Source of the DNA: M0103 sp040386155
Lineage (GTDB): Bacteria > Bacteroidota > Bacteroidia > Flavobacteriales_D > Crocinitomicaceae
DNA length: 64,000 nt
Direction: 5' to 3'
Assembly: GCA_040386155.1 (NCBI GenBank)
Contig: JAZKFZ010000001.1
Span: forward strand, 644,053-708,052
Part shown: positions 36,420 to 45,451 of the stretch, piece by piece
Numbering within the stretch: position 1 is the first letter of the stretch
Layout: each line of letters starts with the position of its first letter
Made by a program: the position numbers and the translations under genes
The notes under the pieces: generated by a model
Database searches by the model: none
Seen by the model: only the letters and a program-made list of their open reading frames with translations
What the model was told of the DNA's origin: nothing

Positions 36420-36737
36420 ATGACAAGCAAAATTCAACAGTTAATCAACGATATTTCTCGCAAGCAAAGCGATTTGCAAAAGCGTTCGTTGGCGTTAAAT
36501 GTTGAAAAAGATCAACTCGCTGTTGAATTGAGTCAGTTGAAAAGTGAAAATCAAGCATTGAAAGATCAAATGGAAAGTCATTTGGCGCAAATTGCAGATT
36601 TGAAGAATGAATTGGCGACGGAAAAAATACAAGTAGTCGAAAAAACAGTAGTTTCTACAAAAAGAAATGACGAGGAAATCGATGAATTGGTGAAAGAAAT
36701 AGAATTCTGTATCAATCAGTTAAAGAATAACGGATGA
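36420..36737 (+). CDS. Small coiled-coil protein upstream of zapA
   Basis: 105 aa, almost entirely heptad-patterned (residues about 1-80: LINDISRKQSDLQKRSLAL, KDQLAVELSQLKSENQALKD), ending with a short helix DELVKEIEFCINQLKNN. No signal peptide. It overlaps zapA by 4 bp, so it is likely a division-associated partner; it resembles ZapB only in being a short coiled coil. The start is ATG 36420 after a good promoter, not the earlier in-frame codon within the divergent gene. Confidence 0.75.
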   Translation: MTSKIQQLINDISRKQSDLQKRSLALNVEKDQLAVELSQLKSENQALKDQMESHLAQIADLKNELATEKIQVVEKTVVSTKRNDEEIDELVKEIEFCINQLKNNG

Positions 36738-37036
36738 GTAAAATATCTTTAAAAGTAGTTGTTGCAGGCAGAACGTACCCATTGACAGTGAACGCAGGTG
36801 AGGAAGTGAAAATCCAAAAAGCTGCTGACGACATCAATAAGGCAATTAAAGCTCTGCAGGAAAACTACGCAGTAAAAGATATGCAAGATTTATTGGCGAT
36901 GACAGCACTTCAGTTGTCAACACGTGCAACGAATCCTGCGAACTCTTCAAGTACCGAAACATCAGTTGCGGACTATACAGAACTTGAAAATCAGCTTGAG
37001 AAATTATCAGCTGAACTTGACCAATTGATCGCTTAG
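36734..37036 (+). CDS. zapA: Cell division protein ZapA
   Basis: 100 aa. N-terminal globular part ISLKVVVAGRTYPLTVNAGEEVKIQKAADDIN is the ZapA signature, followed by a C-terminal coiled coil (ELENQLEKLSAELDQL). ZapA cross-links FtsZ filaments at the Z ring. Overlaps the coiled-coil gene; rny is 52 bp downstream. No 6S RNA gene fits in that gap. Confidence 0.9.
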   Translation: MSKISLKVVVAGRTYPLTVNAGEEVKIQKAADDINKAIKALQENYAVKDMQDLLAMTALQLSTRATNPANSSSTETSVADYTELENQLEKLSAELDQLIA

Positions 37037-37088
37037 TTATTTAGAAATTATCTTTTTCGGCTCAATTAACAAATTAATTGAAAAAAAA

Positions 37089-38621
37089 ATGGTTGTAATT
37101 GTGTGGTTATTAGTTGGTTTGATTGGCGGTGGAGTTATCGCTTATGTCGCTCAAAACATCTTACTTAAAAGTAAAAAGCAGCAAATCATTCGCGAAGCGG
37201 AGTTAGAAGGTGAGAACCTTAAAAAAGACAAAATTTTACAGGCGAAGGATAAATTCATGAAACTGAAAGAAGATCATGAATTAGCGGTGAAAGATCGAGA
37301 GCGCAAAATGCAATCTAACGAAGATCGTATTCGTGCGAAAGAAAAAACCTTGACTCAGAAGTTAGAAGAGACCGCGCGAAAAGAGCAGCAACTTGAATCG
37401 TATAAGACAGAATTAGACGCAAAGGTTACCGCATATGATTTGAAGCATCAGGAAATGGATAAAACGCAAGAAAAACGCGTTGCAGAATTATCTAGAATTT
37501 CTGGGCTTTCCATCGAAGATGCAAAACAAGGTTTAATTGAAGCATTGAAAGATGAAGCACGCACTAGTGCAATGACCCATATCAAAGAAATTACCGAGGA
37601 AGCAAAATTGAATGCCAATCGCGAAGCGAAGAAAATTGTAATTCAAACCATTCAACGTGTTGCTACGGAGCACGCTGTTGAAAATGCTGTTTCTGTATTC
37701 AACATTGAATCAGATGAAGTAAAAGGTAGAATCATTGGTCGTGAAGGTCGTAATATTCGTGCAATAGAAGCTGCCACTGGAGTTGAAATCATTGTAGACG
37801 ATACACCAGAAGCAATTATCCTTTCTTGTTTTGACCCTGTGCGTAGAGAAATCGCTCGTTTAGCATTGCACCAATTGGTATCCGATGGTCGTATTCACCC
37901 TGCTCGTATTGAGGAAGTAGTTGCAAAAACACGTAAACAATTAGAAGAAGAAATTGCTGAAACAGGTCGTAGAACGTGCATGGATCTTGGTATTCATGGA
38001 CTTCATCCTGAATTAACTAGAATGGTGGGTAGAATGAAATACCGTTCTTCTTACGGGCAGAACCTTCTTCAACACTCGAGAGAGGTGGCAAACATGTGTG
38101 CGATCATGGCGGCTGAGATGGGATTGAATGTGAAAGTGGCGAAACGTGCTGGACTTTTACACGATATTGGTAAAGTTCCCGATGAAGAACCAGAATTGCC
38201 TCACGCAATCCTTGGGATGAAATTGGCCGAGAAATATGGTGAAAAGCCAGATGTTGTGAATGCAATTGGAGCTCACCACGACGAAATTGAAATGACGACT
38301 TTAATTTCTCCTATTGTACAAGTTTGTGATGCCTTGTCTGGCGCACGTCCAGGTGCACGTAGAGAAATTGTTGAAGCATACATCAAGCGTATCAAAGATT
38401 TAGAAGCGCTGGCTTTATCCTACGACGGAGTAACAAGTGCTTTTGCGATTCAGGCAGGTAGAGAATTGAGAGTATTGGTGGAAAGTGAGAAAATTTCGGA
38501 TACGAAAGTGGATGAATTGTCTTTCAATATTTCACAACGTATTCAAACTGAAATGACCTACCCTGGACAAGTGAAAGTGACCGTGATTCGTGAAAAGAGA
38601 TCTGTCAATTACGCTAAGTAA
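37089..38621 (+). CDS. rny: Ribonuclease Y
   Basis: Membrane-anchored endoribonuclease that starts mRNA decay. 510 aa: N-terminal transmembrane helix (VWLLVGLIGGGVIAYVA), long coiled coil (~30-190), KH domain with KGRIIGREGRNIRAIEA, and HD domain with LLQHSREVANMCAIMAA, GLLHDIGKVPDE and GAHHDE metal-binding residues. Complete and of normal length. Confidence 0.97.
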   Translation: MVVIVWLLVGLIGGGVIAYVAQNILLKSKKQQIIREAELEGENLKKDKILQAKDKFMKLKEDHELAVKDRERKMQSNEDRIRAKEKTLTQKLEETARKEQQLESYKTELDAKVTAYDLKHQEMDKTQEKRVAELSRISGLSIEDAKQGLIEALKDEARTSAMTHIKEITEEAKLNANREAKKIVIQTIQRVATEHAVENAVSVFNIESDEVKGRIIGREGRNIRAIEAATGVEIIVDDTPEAIILSCFDPVRREIARLALHQLVSDGRIHPARIEEVVAKTRKQLEEEIAETGRRTCMDLGIHGLHPELTRMVGRMKYRSSYGQNLLQHSREVANMCAIMAAEMGLNVKVAKRAGLLHDIGKVPDEEPELPHAILGMKLAEKYGEKPDVVNAIGAHHDEIEMTTLISPIVQVCDALSGARPGARREIVEAYIKRIKDLEALALSYDGVTSAFAIQAGRELRVLVESEKISDTKVDELSFNISQRIQTEMTYPGQVKVTVIREKRSVNYAK

Positions 38622-38662
38622 TCGCTTCTTTGGAGCGTTCATTTATTGAGGGAGATTGAAAA

Positions 38663-39943
38663 ATGTTGAAAGCATTCAATTTTAAATCTGATTTCTTTAA
38701 AAACGTTCTCGTTCTAACTTCTGGTACAGTGTTGGCCCAAATGGTGGCCTACTTGCTGATTCCTATCATCACGCGTTTGTACACGCCAGATGACATGGCA
38801 GAAATGGCCTTGTTTATCCGAATTATTGGTGTAGGAAGTGCCTTGGCAACATTCAGGTACGAATTGGCTTTGCCTATTATTACGGCGAATAATCACTCGT
38901 TTCACCTTTACAAATTTGCAGTACGCGTCACCATCATTACCAGTGTTCTTTCAGCATTAGGGATCATTATTCCTTTTCTTTTTTTCAAAGATCTCTCTCA
39001 ATTTTTATTCTATGCCTTGATTCCCGCAGGAATTGCTTTCAGTGCGTTTATGTACTTGGGAACCAATTGGGCCTTACGCTTTAAACAGTTTCGATTGATC
39101 ACCATAACAAAGATGGTCAATTCGGTTGGTGCCAACGGAACGAAAGTGCTATTTGGTTTTTTACAATGGGGCTACATTGGATTGCTTCTAGGAACGGTCA
39201 TTGGCGTTTTGCTGAGCTCCCTACTATTTTTCAAAGATTTCTTTACATCCTCCAAAAAATATGGCGTCCGCTGGAAGTCGAAAAAGAGTTTTGCAATCGC
39301 CAAGCAATTCAATGAGTTTCCGAAAGTGAACCTGCCACATACTTTGCTTGACATGTTGCGCGATTTATTGGTGGCAAGTATTTTATGGGAACTGTATGGT
39401 CAAACAGAATACGGCTATTATAGTCATACCTACCAAATGCTCCGATTACCATTGATTTTAGTTGGCTCGTCGATTTCTCAAGTGTTTTTTCAGCGTTGTG
39501 CTGAGAAATTGAACAAAGGCATTCCAATTCAAGATGTGGCATTTGCTTCTATTCGTTTATTGATTTTGCTATCCATCGTTCCATTTACCATCATTTTCTT
39601 TTTTGGTGAAGATATTTTTTCCTTTGTTTTCGGACAAAGATGGAAGGAATCAGGTATCTACGCTGAAATTATGGCGGTGTGGCTGATGATGAATTTCGTA
39701 CTTTCTCCCTTATCAATTTTACCACTTTTATTGAAAAAACAACGGCAATTTTTATATTGGAATTTCCTAGGTTTATTAATGATGGTGTTGGCATTGGTCA
39801 TTCCGAGTGTGTATTACAGCGCAACAATTTATCAAACCTTGTGGATCGTTAGCGTGTCTCAAGCTGCTTATTTCGTAGCACTGATTTTCTTTATGCTTTC
39901 ACTATCAAAGCGCGCTTTGAACCAAAATGCCTACAATCAATGA
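38663..39943 (+). CDS. Polysaccharide flippase (Wzx/MOP family)
   Basis: 426 aa with about 12 predicted transmembrane helices; N-terminal pattern FFKNVLVLTSGTVLAQMVAYLLIPIITRLYTP is typical of oligosaccharide flippases that move undecaprenyl-linked repeat units across the inner membrane. A GGGAG stretch lies shortly before the ATG. It overlaps the next gene by 4 bp and begins a four-gene surface-glycan operon. Confidence 0.88.
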   Translation: MLKAFNFKSDFFKNVLVLTSGTVLAQMVAYLLIPIITRLYTPDDMAEMALFIRIIGVGSALATFRYELALPIITANNHSFHLYKFAVRVTIITSVLSALGIIIPFLFFKDLSQFLFYALIPAGIAFSAFMYLGTNWALRFKQFRLITITKMVNSVGANGTKVLFGFLQWGYIGLLLGTVIGVLLSSLLFFKDFFTSSKKYGVRWKSKKSFAIAKQFNEFPKVNLPHTLLDMLRDLLVASILWELYGQTEYGYYSHTYQMLRLPLILVGSSISQVFFQRCAEKLNKGIPIQDVAFASIRLLILLSIVPFTIIFFFGEDIFSFVFGQRWKESGIYAEIMAVWLMMNFVLSPLSILPLLLKKQRQFLYWNFLGLLMMVLALVIPSVYYSATIYQTLWIVSVSQAAYFVALIFFMLSLSKRALNQNAYNQ

Positions 39944-41163
39944 TGAATTTTTTGCGCACATATTGCAAAAATTGGACGGTAGCAGATTTCTTGTTGGTGG
40001 CGTTGATCATTATTTTCCCGTTCTACAATAAGCTGATGCCTTCTTTGCTCATTTTGCTGTCGTTTACATTGATTGTTCAGCGGAAATCTTTTGCAGAAGT
40101 GAAAGCTGCTTTGTTGGATGTGAGTGGTCCCGCCTTTTGGTGCATGGCATTGTTCTTCGTGCATTTGATCGGTATTAGCTATTCTGAGAATCATATTGCT
40201 GGTTGGGAAGATCTAGGAATGAAATCGACCTTATTGCTACTACCTATTTTATTGAGTTGGGTAGTAACAAGGATTTCTCTTCGACAAATAATCGATTGTT
40301 TTCTGTTCGGATTGATAGCCACATCCGTCGCCTTGTTGCTTTTTGCGACATATCGAACCTTTGCGCTTCCAACAACTCCTTCGTACCGCTATTTTATTGC
40401 TAGCGATTTCGTGTATACGATGCATCGAAGTTACTACGCTATGTATACTTCTATAGGTGTGCTGCTTGCAGTTTATCGCTTGTTTATCGACCGAAAATGG
40501 ATCAATTTTCTTTGGGCGGCCTTTTTGATGCTTATCACCTTGCTCAGCTTGTCGAAAGCTGGTTTGCTGATACTACTTGTCGTTTTGCCAATTTTGTTGA
40601 TGTACCTCGCTCTAAAATTATTCAATTGGAAAGTGTTGGCCGTTTCCCTCGGAACACTGCTGCTTTTGTTAGCAGTTACTTTTTGGAAAAGTGAAACTAT
40701 GCGACTGCGACTCATTGCGATGTCGATGGCAGTGAACAAAACAGAAACGATCAACAACAATAGCACCGAGGGAAATACAGTGCGGGTTATTATGTGGTCT
40801 ACCTCTATGAAATTAATCAAAGAACAACCTGTAGTTGGAGTTGGGACGGGAGACGTGAACGATGCCTTAATGCAACGCAATATAGAGCTAGGAAATCTTG
40901 CTTCAGCGAAACGCAATTTCAATTCACACAATCAATACCTGAATACCATTGTTGCTCTTGGAATTTTTGGTTTTCTACCGCTGCTGCTTTTGTTTTTGAC
41001 AACCATCAAGCAAGCAGTGAAATATAAAAGCATGTATTTGTTGTTGTTTGCAACTGTCTTCGCGCTGAATTTATTGTTCGAGTCGATGTTTGAAACACAG
41101 GCAGGAGTGGTGCCGATTGTTTTTTTCATACTCTTGCTCTCGCGCAAGTTGAAAAGTAGCTAA
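39940..41163 (+). CDS. O-antigen ligase/polymerase family protein (Wzy/WaaL-like)
   Basis: 407 aa, about 11 transmembrane helices with a large periplasmic loop in the second half holding RVIMWSTSMKLIKEQPVVGVGTGDVNDAL and HNQYLNTIVALGIFG, the conserved Wzy_C/WaaL motif region (Arg and His important in ligases and polymerases). Whether it polymerises or ligates cannot be decided. It follows the flippase with ATGA overlap. Confidence 0.85.
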   Translation: MMNFLRTYCKNWTVADFLLVALIIIFPFYNKLMPSLLILLSFTLIVQRKSFAEVKAALLDVSGPAFWCMALFFVHLIGISYSENHIAGWEDLGMKSTLLLLPILLSWVVTRISLRQIIDCFLFGLIATSVALLLFATYRTFALPTTPSYRYFIASDFVYTMHRSYYAMYTSIGVLLAVYRLFIDRKWINFLWAAFLMLITLLSLSKAGLLILLVVLPILLMYLALKLFNWKVLAVSLGTLLLLLAVTFWKSETMRLRLIAMSMAVNKTETINNNSTEGNTVRVIMWSTSMKLIKEQPVVGVGTGDVNDALMQRNIELGNLASAKRNFNSHNQYLNTIVALGIFGFLPLLLLFLTTIKQAVKYKSMYLLLFATVFALNLLFESMFETQAGVVPIVFFILLLSRKLKSS

Positions 41164-41210
41164 TTTGATATTACTAAGTTTAGTTCTTAATTTCGTCTAA
41201 ATATTTCCCT

Positions 41211-42422
41211 ATGATTCCATTTTCTCCTCCACGTATCGATCAAAAAGTAATTGATGAAGTCAATGCTGCGTTGTTAAGTGGGTGGATTACAACTGGACCG
41301 CGCACTAAATTATTTGAAAAGAACATTACAGCATATTGTGGATGTAAATCAACAGTTGCGGTGAATTCTTGGACCATGGGAATGCAAGTGCTGTTGCATT
41401 GGTGGGGAATTAAAGAAGGCGACGAAATTATTCTTCCTGCCTACACGTATTGCGCGAGTGCGAACGTGATTGTACACGCAGGTGCTAAACCAGTGATGGT
41501 GGACATCAATCCTGAAGATTTTAATATTTCTGTAGAAGCGATTCGAAAAGCAATTACGCCAAAAACAAAAGCAATCATTGCGGTAGATTTAGCAGGTTTT
41601 CCGTGCGATTATGACGCCATAAATGCCTTAGTGCGAGAGCAACAATTTGTAGAGCAATTTCAAGCAGGTTCGGAGCAACAAGCGCAACTCGGAAGAATTT
41701 TGGTCATTGCAGATGCTGCACACAGCTTTGGCGCGCAATACGATGGAATAAGAGCGGGTGCCTTGACAGATATTTCCTCTTTTTCTTTTCATGCTGTGAA
41801 AAACTTGACCACTGCAGAAGGTGGCGCGCTTTGTTTCAATTTACCGGAACCTTTTGATGCCGATGCGATTTACAAAGAATTTTGTACACTCATTTTACAC
41901 GGACAAAACAAAGATGCACTGGCGAAAACACAAAAGGGAAATTGGCGCTACGATGTCGAAGAACCGGGTTTTAAATGCAATATGACCGATTTACAAGCAG
42001 CCATTGGCCTAGTTGAATTGGAACGCTATCAAGAAAATTTAGACCGAAGAAAAGTGATTTTTGAGCAGTACGATGCTGCGTTTAAAGACGAATCTTGGGC
42101 GCTTACCCCTTTACATACTACTGACAATAAAATCAGTAGTTTCCATTTATACCAGCTGCGAATTGATGGCGCTACAGAAGCACAGCGAGATCAAATTATG
42201 CAAGAAATTTTTGAGCAAGATGTTTCCGTTAATGTACATTTTTTACCCTTACCCACCTTAACTGCTTACAAAAAACGGGGCTACAAAATGGAAGATTATC
42301 CTGAAACATGGAACAAGTACAGCAATGAAATTTCTTTGCCAGTCTACTATAATTTGTCCGACCAGCAAGTTGCTACTGTCATTCAGGCAGTGAAAAATGC
42401 AGTAAGTAAAATTCTTCGATGA
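41211..42422 (+). CDS. DegT/DnrJ/EryC1/StrS-type sugar aminotransferase
   Basis: PLP-dependent aminotransferase acting on nucleotide-linked keto-sugars. 403 aa: start PFSPPRIDQKVIDEVNAALLSGWITTGP, LPAYTYCASANVIVHAGAKPV, ADAAHSFGA, and the PLP lysine in FSFHAVKNLTTAEGG (Lys197). An extra helical stretch at about 140-160 (REQQFVEQFQAGSEQQAQ) is inserted before the Asp-containing strand. It overlaps the phosphoglycosyltransferase by 4 bp; together they resemble the PglE/PglC pair that makes and transfers an N-acetylated diamino-sugar, though the dehydratase and acetyltransferase are absent here. Confidence 0.9.
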   Translation: MIPFSPPRIDQKVIDEVNAALLSGWITTGPRTKLFEKNITAYCGCKSTVAVNSWTMGMQVLLHWWGIKEGDEIILPAYTYCASANVIVHAGAKPVMVDINPEDFNISVEAIRKAITPKTKAIIAVDLAGFPCDYDAINALVREQQFVEQFQAGSEQQAQLGRILVIADAAHSFGAQYDGIRAGALTDISSFSFHAVKNLTTAEGGALCFNLPEPFDADAIYKEFCTLILHGQNKDALAKTQKGNWRYDVEEPGFKCNMTDLQAAIGLVELERYQENLDRRKVIFEQYDAAFKDESWALTPLHTTDNKISSFHLYQLRIDGATEAQRDQIMQEIFEQDVSVNVHFLPLPTLTAYKKRGYKMEDYPETWNKYSNEISLPVYYNLSDQQVATVIQAVKNAVSKILR

Positions 42423-43006
42423 AAAGAATCTTCGATCTTGTGTTGAGCACAATTATTCTGCTTTTGTTTTTGCCTTTCGGCATCCTTATTTCTATTTGGA
42501 TTTTTAGTGAATCGAAAGGGGGTGTTTTTTACCGTCAAGAACGCATTGGCAAAAATGGAGTTCCCTTCAAAATATTTAAGTTTCGAACCATGCGTTTAGG
42601 AGCAGACAAACTAGGTAAACTGACAGTAGGCGAGCGCGATCCTCGAATTACCAGAGCGGGTTATTTCCTTCGCAAGTTAAAATTGGACGAATTTCCGCAA
42701 TTTTTAAACGTTTTAGTAGGAGAAATGAGTATTGTTGGTCCGCGACCAGAAGTGGAAGAGTACACCAAGCTGTACACTATCACCCAACGAAAAATTCTTT
42801 CTGTAAAACCTGGCATCACCGATTATGCTTCTCTTGAGTACTTCAAGGAGAATGAATTACTTGCGGCAACAGAAAATCCTCAGGAAACCTACATTAAGGA
42901 AATTATGCCGGCAAAAATTGAGTTGAACATGCGCTACATCAAAAATCCAAGTCTGGGGCAAGACCTTAAAATTATGTGGTTGACCTTTATGAAGATGATT
43001 AAGTAA
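42419..43006 (+). CDS. Small monotopic phosphoglycosyltransferase (PglC-like sugar transferase)
   Basis: 195 aa. Transfers a phospho-sugar from UDP-sugar to undecaprenyl phosphate, the first membrane step of glycan synthesis. A re-entrant hydrophobic N-terminus (LVLSTIILLLFLPFGILISIW), FKIFKFRTM, KLKLDEFPQFLNVLVGEMSI with the catalytic Asp-Glu dyad, and VGPRPEVEEY. Short form without the WbaP/WcaJ membrane extension. Last gene of the operon, followed by a long inverted repeat. Confidence 0.92.
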   Translation: MKRIFDLVLSTIILLLFLPFGILISIWIFSESKGGVFYRQERIGKNGVPFKIFKFRTMRLGADKLGKLTVGERDPRITRAGYFLRKLKLDEFPQFLNVLVGEMSIVGPRPEVEEYTKLYTITQRKILSVKPGITDYASLEYFKENELLAATENPQETYIKEIMPAKIELNMRYIKNPSLGQDLKIMWLTFMKMIK

Positions 43007-43016
43007 TTTAGGATTT

Positions 43017-43114
43017 AAGGAACACTAATTTTCACTAATTAGACGAATTACACTAATTGCTTTTATAACGCATTATTTTGTTAATTAGCTAAATTGTGAA
43101 AATTAGTGTTCCTT
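43017..43114. repeat. Long inverted repeat between converging genes
   Basis: Arms 43017-43035 and 43096-43114 are perfect 19-base inverted copies (AAGGAACACTAATTTTCAC and its complement) and T residues follow at 43113-43119. The middle contains further copies of the words CACTAATT and TTAATTAG, so the inner part can also pair. It could terminate transcription from both sides. The words resemble dispersed palindromic elements I recall from Bacteroidota genomes. Confidence 0.8.
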
Positions 43115-43163
43115 TTTTTGAAAATTGACTTTGCCGAACTTCGTTTCGTGATTCCTTTTGTAA

Positions 43164-43832
43164 TTATGGAATAATACCATACATCTCCAACTTCTTCATC
43201 TCTTCCAAAATCTGTTCAGCAGATAGATACGTTTCAGCTTTAAATTTCTTGTAAGCAACAGTTGCTTTTGATACGTGTTGCACGTAGTGCTCGAAATCAT
43301 AGCATTGCCAGCCAAGGCCGCGTTTGATGGTGCCGAGATCAGTGTAGTATTCAACTTTTTTCTTACCTTTTTTACTCATGTATTTGAACAGAAAACCTAG
43401 GAAATGGCCTGGTTTTTTGGTTTTGTAGTCCATGAAATGATAAAATTCGTGACCAAAAACGCCCACCAATGCATTAAAAGGAACTTGAGAAACGTGCACC
43501 ATGCTATCTTTTTCCTGATTGTTGATGCGCACCGTAAAATGCCAATTGTCTTTTTTTCGAAAAAGAATGGAGCCCAAGGTAGGTTGTGCATTCATGGAGG
43601 TTTTAATTTTTTGCTCTTTGAAATCAATGTGGGCATTCTTCAATTCTGGGTAATACGACAACGCAATCAAAATGGGCAATTCATATTTAGGAGAAATATT
43701 CGATTTGTTTTGCCCCCATTCTTTGCGCATCGAGTCGATTTTAGACGTGTAATCTGCCTCGATGAAGGTTCTGATTTGTGCAAACGACGCGAGGCCATTG
43801 AAAAGGACGAGGAGTACAATAATTGTTTTCAT
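43164..43832 (-). CDS. Exported protein with HExxH zinc-peptidase motif
   Basis: 222 aa, not a family I recognise. Signal peptide (IIVLLVLFNGLASFAQ). The core has NALVGVFGHEFYHFMDYKTK, where HEFYH is an HExxH motif, as in zincin metallopeptidases; the candidate third ligand may be in VEYYTDLGTIKRGLGW or EHYVQHV downstream. Also FTVRINN and HIDFKEQKI strands. Activity is inferred from the motif alone. Monocistronic, minus strand, facing the polysaccharide operon across the inverted repeat. Confidence 0.7.
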   Translation of the reverse strand: MKTIIVLLVLFNGLASFAQIRTFIEADYTSKIDSMRKEWGQNKSNISPKYELPILIALSYYPELKNAHIDFKEQKIKTSMNAQPTLGSILFRKKDNWHFTVRINNQEKDSMVHVSQVPFNALVGVFGHEFYHFMDYKTKKPGHFLGFLFKYMSKKGKKKVEYYTDLGTIKRGLGWQCYDFEHYVQHVSKATVAYKKFKAETYLSAEQILEEMKKLEMYGIIP

Positions 43833-43889
43833 GTCCTTAAATTAGGTCAAAAAAATGAGAGCAACTGTAAATTGGTAATTATTTCCCCT

Positions 43890-44624
43890 CTACTTCACGA
43901 AAAAGGCCAAAGCCACCCCTGCCACAATACTCCCTAACTTTAATAGGTTGAACTTATGATTTTCGGAGGTTTCGAAAATGATGGTGGTAGAAATGTGTAA
44001 GAACATACCTACTACAACAGCTAAAATGATCGAGAAATTGAACAGTTCGTGGGCACCATGATAAAACAACCCAAATGCAGTGCCAAGTGGCGTCATTAAG
44101 GCAAAGGCAATGAGAATCAACCACGCTTTAAGGGTACTAATATTGGTGTTGATCAATAAGGTCATCAAGGCAATGGCAACAGGAATTTGATGCAATACGA
44201 TACCGAGTAAGAGCGAATTGTCGTGTCCATGACTGTGCGATGAAACAATTTCATGTCCGGCTAATTGATGTCCCAAGGGAATTCCTTCCAAAATAGAATG
44301 CGCCGAAAGCGAGATAAACAAGCCCCAAGGCATATTTTGTCCCTTGTGCACATGTACATGTCCGTGCTCGATACCGCCAGAGAAAAATTCTAAAATCAGC
44401 TGAATGAGGAAGCCCAATAGAATATAAACGCCAATACTCGACGATTGCTCGTGATAAAGATCTGGAATGAAGTGCGTAAAGGCAATGGACAATAGAAATC
44501 CTCCAGAGAAGGCAAGTAACAATTTAATGATGTTCGTTTTATTGCTTTGCTTCAAATAGGTGACGGTAATTCCACCCAAAATCACAGAAACAATTAGACT
44601 TACAAAAACAATAACACTTTCCAT
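43890..44624 (-). CDS. ZIP-family metal transporter
   Basis: 244 aa, about eight transmembrane helices. ZIP family importers move Zn2+ or other divalent metals into the cytoplasm. Metal-site helices are seen in SLSAHSILEGIPLGHQL and LLLGIVLHQIPVAIALM; a His-rich loop (EHGHVHVHKG and SSHSHGHD) lies between helices. It overlaps the methyltransferase stop by one base and follows it in the same transcript. Confidence 0.9.
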   Translation of the reverse strand: MESVIVFVSLIVSVILGGITVTYLKQSNKTNIIKLLLAFSGGFLLSIAFTHFIPDLYHEQSSSIGVYILLGFLIQLILEFFSGGIEHGHVHVHKGQNMPWGLFISLSAHSILEGIPLGHQLAGHEIVSSHSHGHDNSLLLGIVLHQIPVAIALMTLLINTNISTLKAWLILIAFALMTPLGTAFGLFYHGAHELFNFSIILAVVVGMFLHISTTIIFETSENHKFNLLKLGSIVAGVALAFFVK

Positions 44625-45355
44625 TAATTAAGTTGTGCAATGATGATTAAACGACTTGAGTTTTTCAGATCGAATGGCTTCAATTGGAAGTCGCCAAAGG
44701 TACGAATAATCTTAAAATTGTGCTCTTCTAACATTGCTTCGAAATCTGCCAAGCGAATTGCCTGCACCTTTTCTTGAAATTTGAAGTTCTTGCCTTCCGC
44801 AGAAAAGCGAATATCTTTCACAATAGTGTCGTCGATTAAGGCACGCTCAATCTTAAATTCAATGCCATCTACTACTTTCGTTTGTTTTTTTACGAGCTGT
44901 GCCACAACATAGTCAACATTCATGAAATCGATGATGAAAAGACCTTTTGGTTGAAGCATTTCCGCAACAGCAGTCATTACTTTTTTGTTTTCTTTCAACG
45001 AATCAAAATAGCCAAAGCTGGTAAAGAGATTGAAAACTGCAGCGAATTGTTGATCTTTAATCACTTCGCGCATGTCGTGGACTACAAACTTAAGTTGTTC
45101 ATTTTCAAACTGCCGTGCAAATGAAATGCTATTGAGCGAAAGATCAGCGCCGAGCACTTGGTAGCCTAGTTGTTGAAGCGTCACCGAATGTCGGCCCTTT
45201 CCGCAAGCTAAATCAAGTACGCGACTTCCTGCTGGTAGTTGCAAGTTGGCACTTAAATTTTCAATGAAGATTTGCGCTTCATTCTCATCCCTACTTTTGT
45301 ACAAAGTATGATAATAAGGGGAATCGAACCAGTCAGCAAACCATTCATTTTTCAT
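44624..45355 (-). CDS. Class I SAM-dependent methyltransferase
   Basis: 243 aa Rossmann-fold methyltransferase: motif I VLDLACGKGRHSVTL, acidic residue in LGADLSLNSI, motif VFNLFTSFGYF and IIDFMN. Substrate unknown; such proteins act on small molecules as well as RNA. Starts at ATG 45355, divergent from siaB. Confidence 0.88.
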   Translation of the reverse strand: MKNEWFADWFDSPYYHTLYKSRDENEAQIFIENLSANLQLPAGSRVLDLACGKGRHSVTLQQLGYQVLGADLSLNSISFARQFENEQLKFVVHDMREVIKDQQFAAVFNLFTSFGYFDSLKENKKVMTAVAEMLQPKGLFIIDFMNVDYVVAQLVKKQTKVVDGIEFKIERALIDDTIVKDIRFSAEGKNFKFQEKVQAIRLADFEAMLEEHNFKIIRTFGDFQLKPFDLKNSSRLIIIAQLN

Positions 45356-45406
45356 GCTGCAAAATTAATGCATTGAAAATCAAAATATTCATTTTTATTT
45401 AAAAAG

Positions 45407-45436
45407 TTGCAAATTTGGTTTATTCGTTTAATTTTG
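45407..45436 (+). promoter_or_regulatory. Promoter of siaB-siaC-coaE
   Basis: TTG at 45407-45409, 19 bases, TAATTTTG at 45429-45436; ATG at 45452. Confidence 0.55.
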
Positions 45437-45451
45437 TAAATCGAAAGCTAA

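Noticed and set aside
37037..37088. 6S RNA gene between zapA and rny
   Set aside because: The gap is only 52 bp, far too short for a 6S RNA.
43404..43937. 177-aa plus-strand frame
   Set aside because: It is antisense to the HExxH protein gene, which has a clear signal peptide and motif; the plus frame shows no promoter or family.
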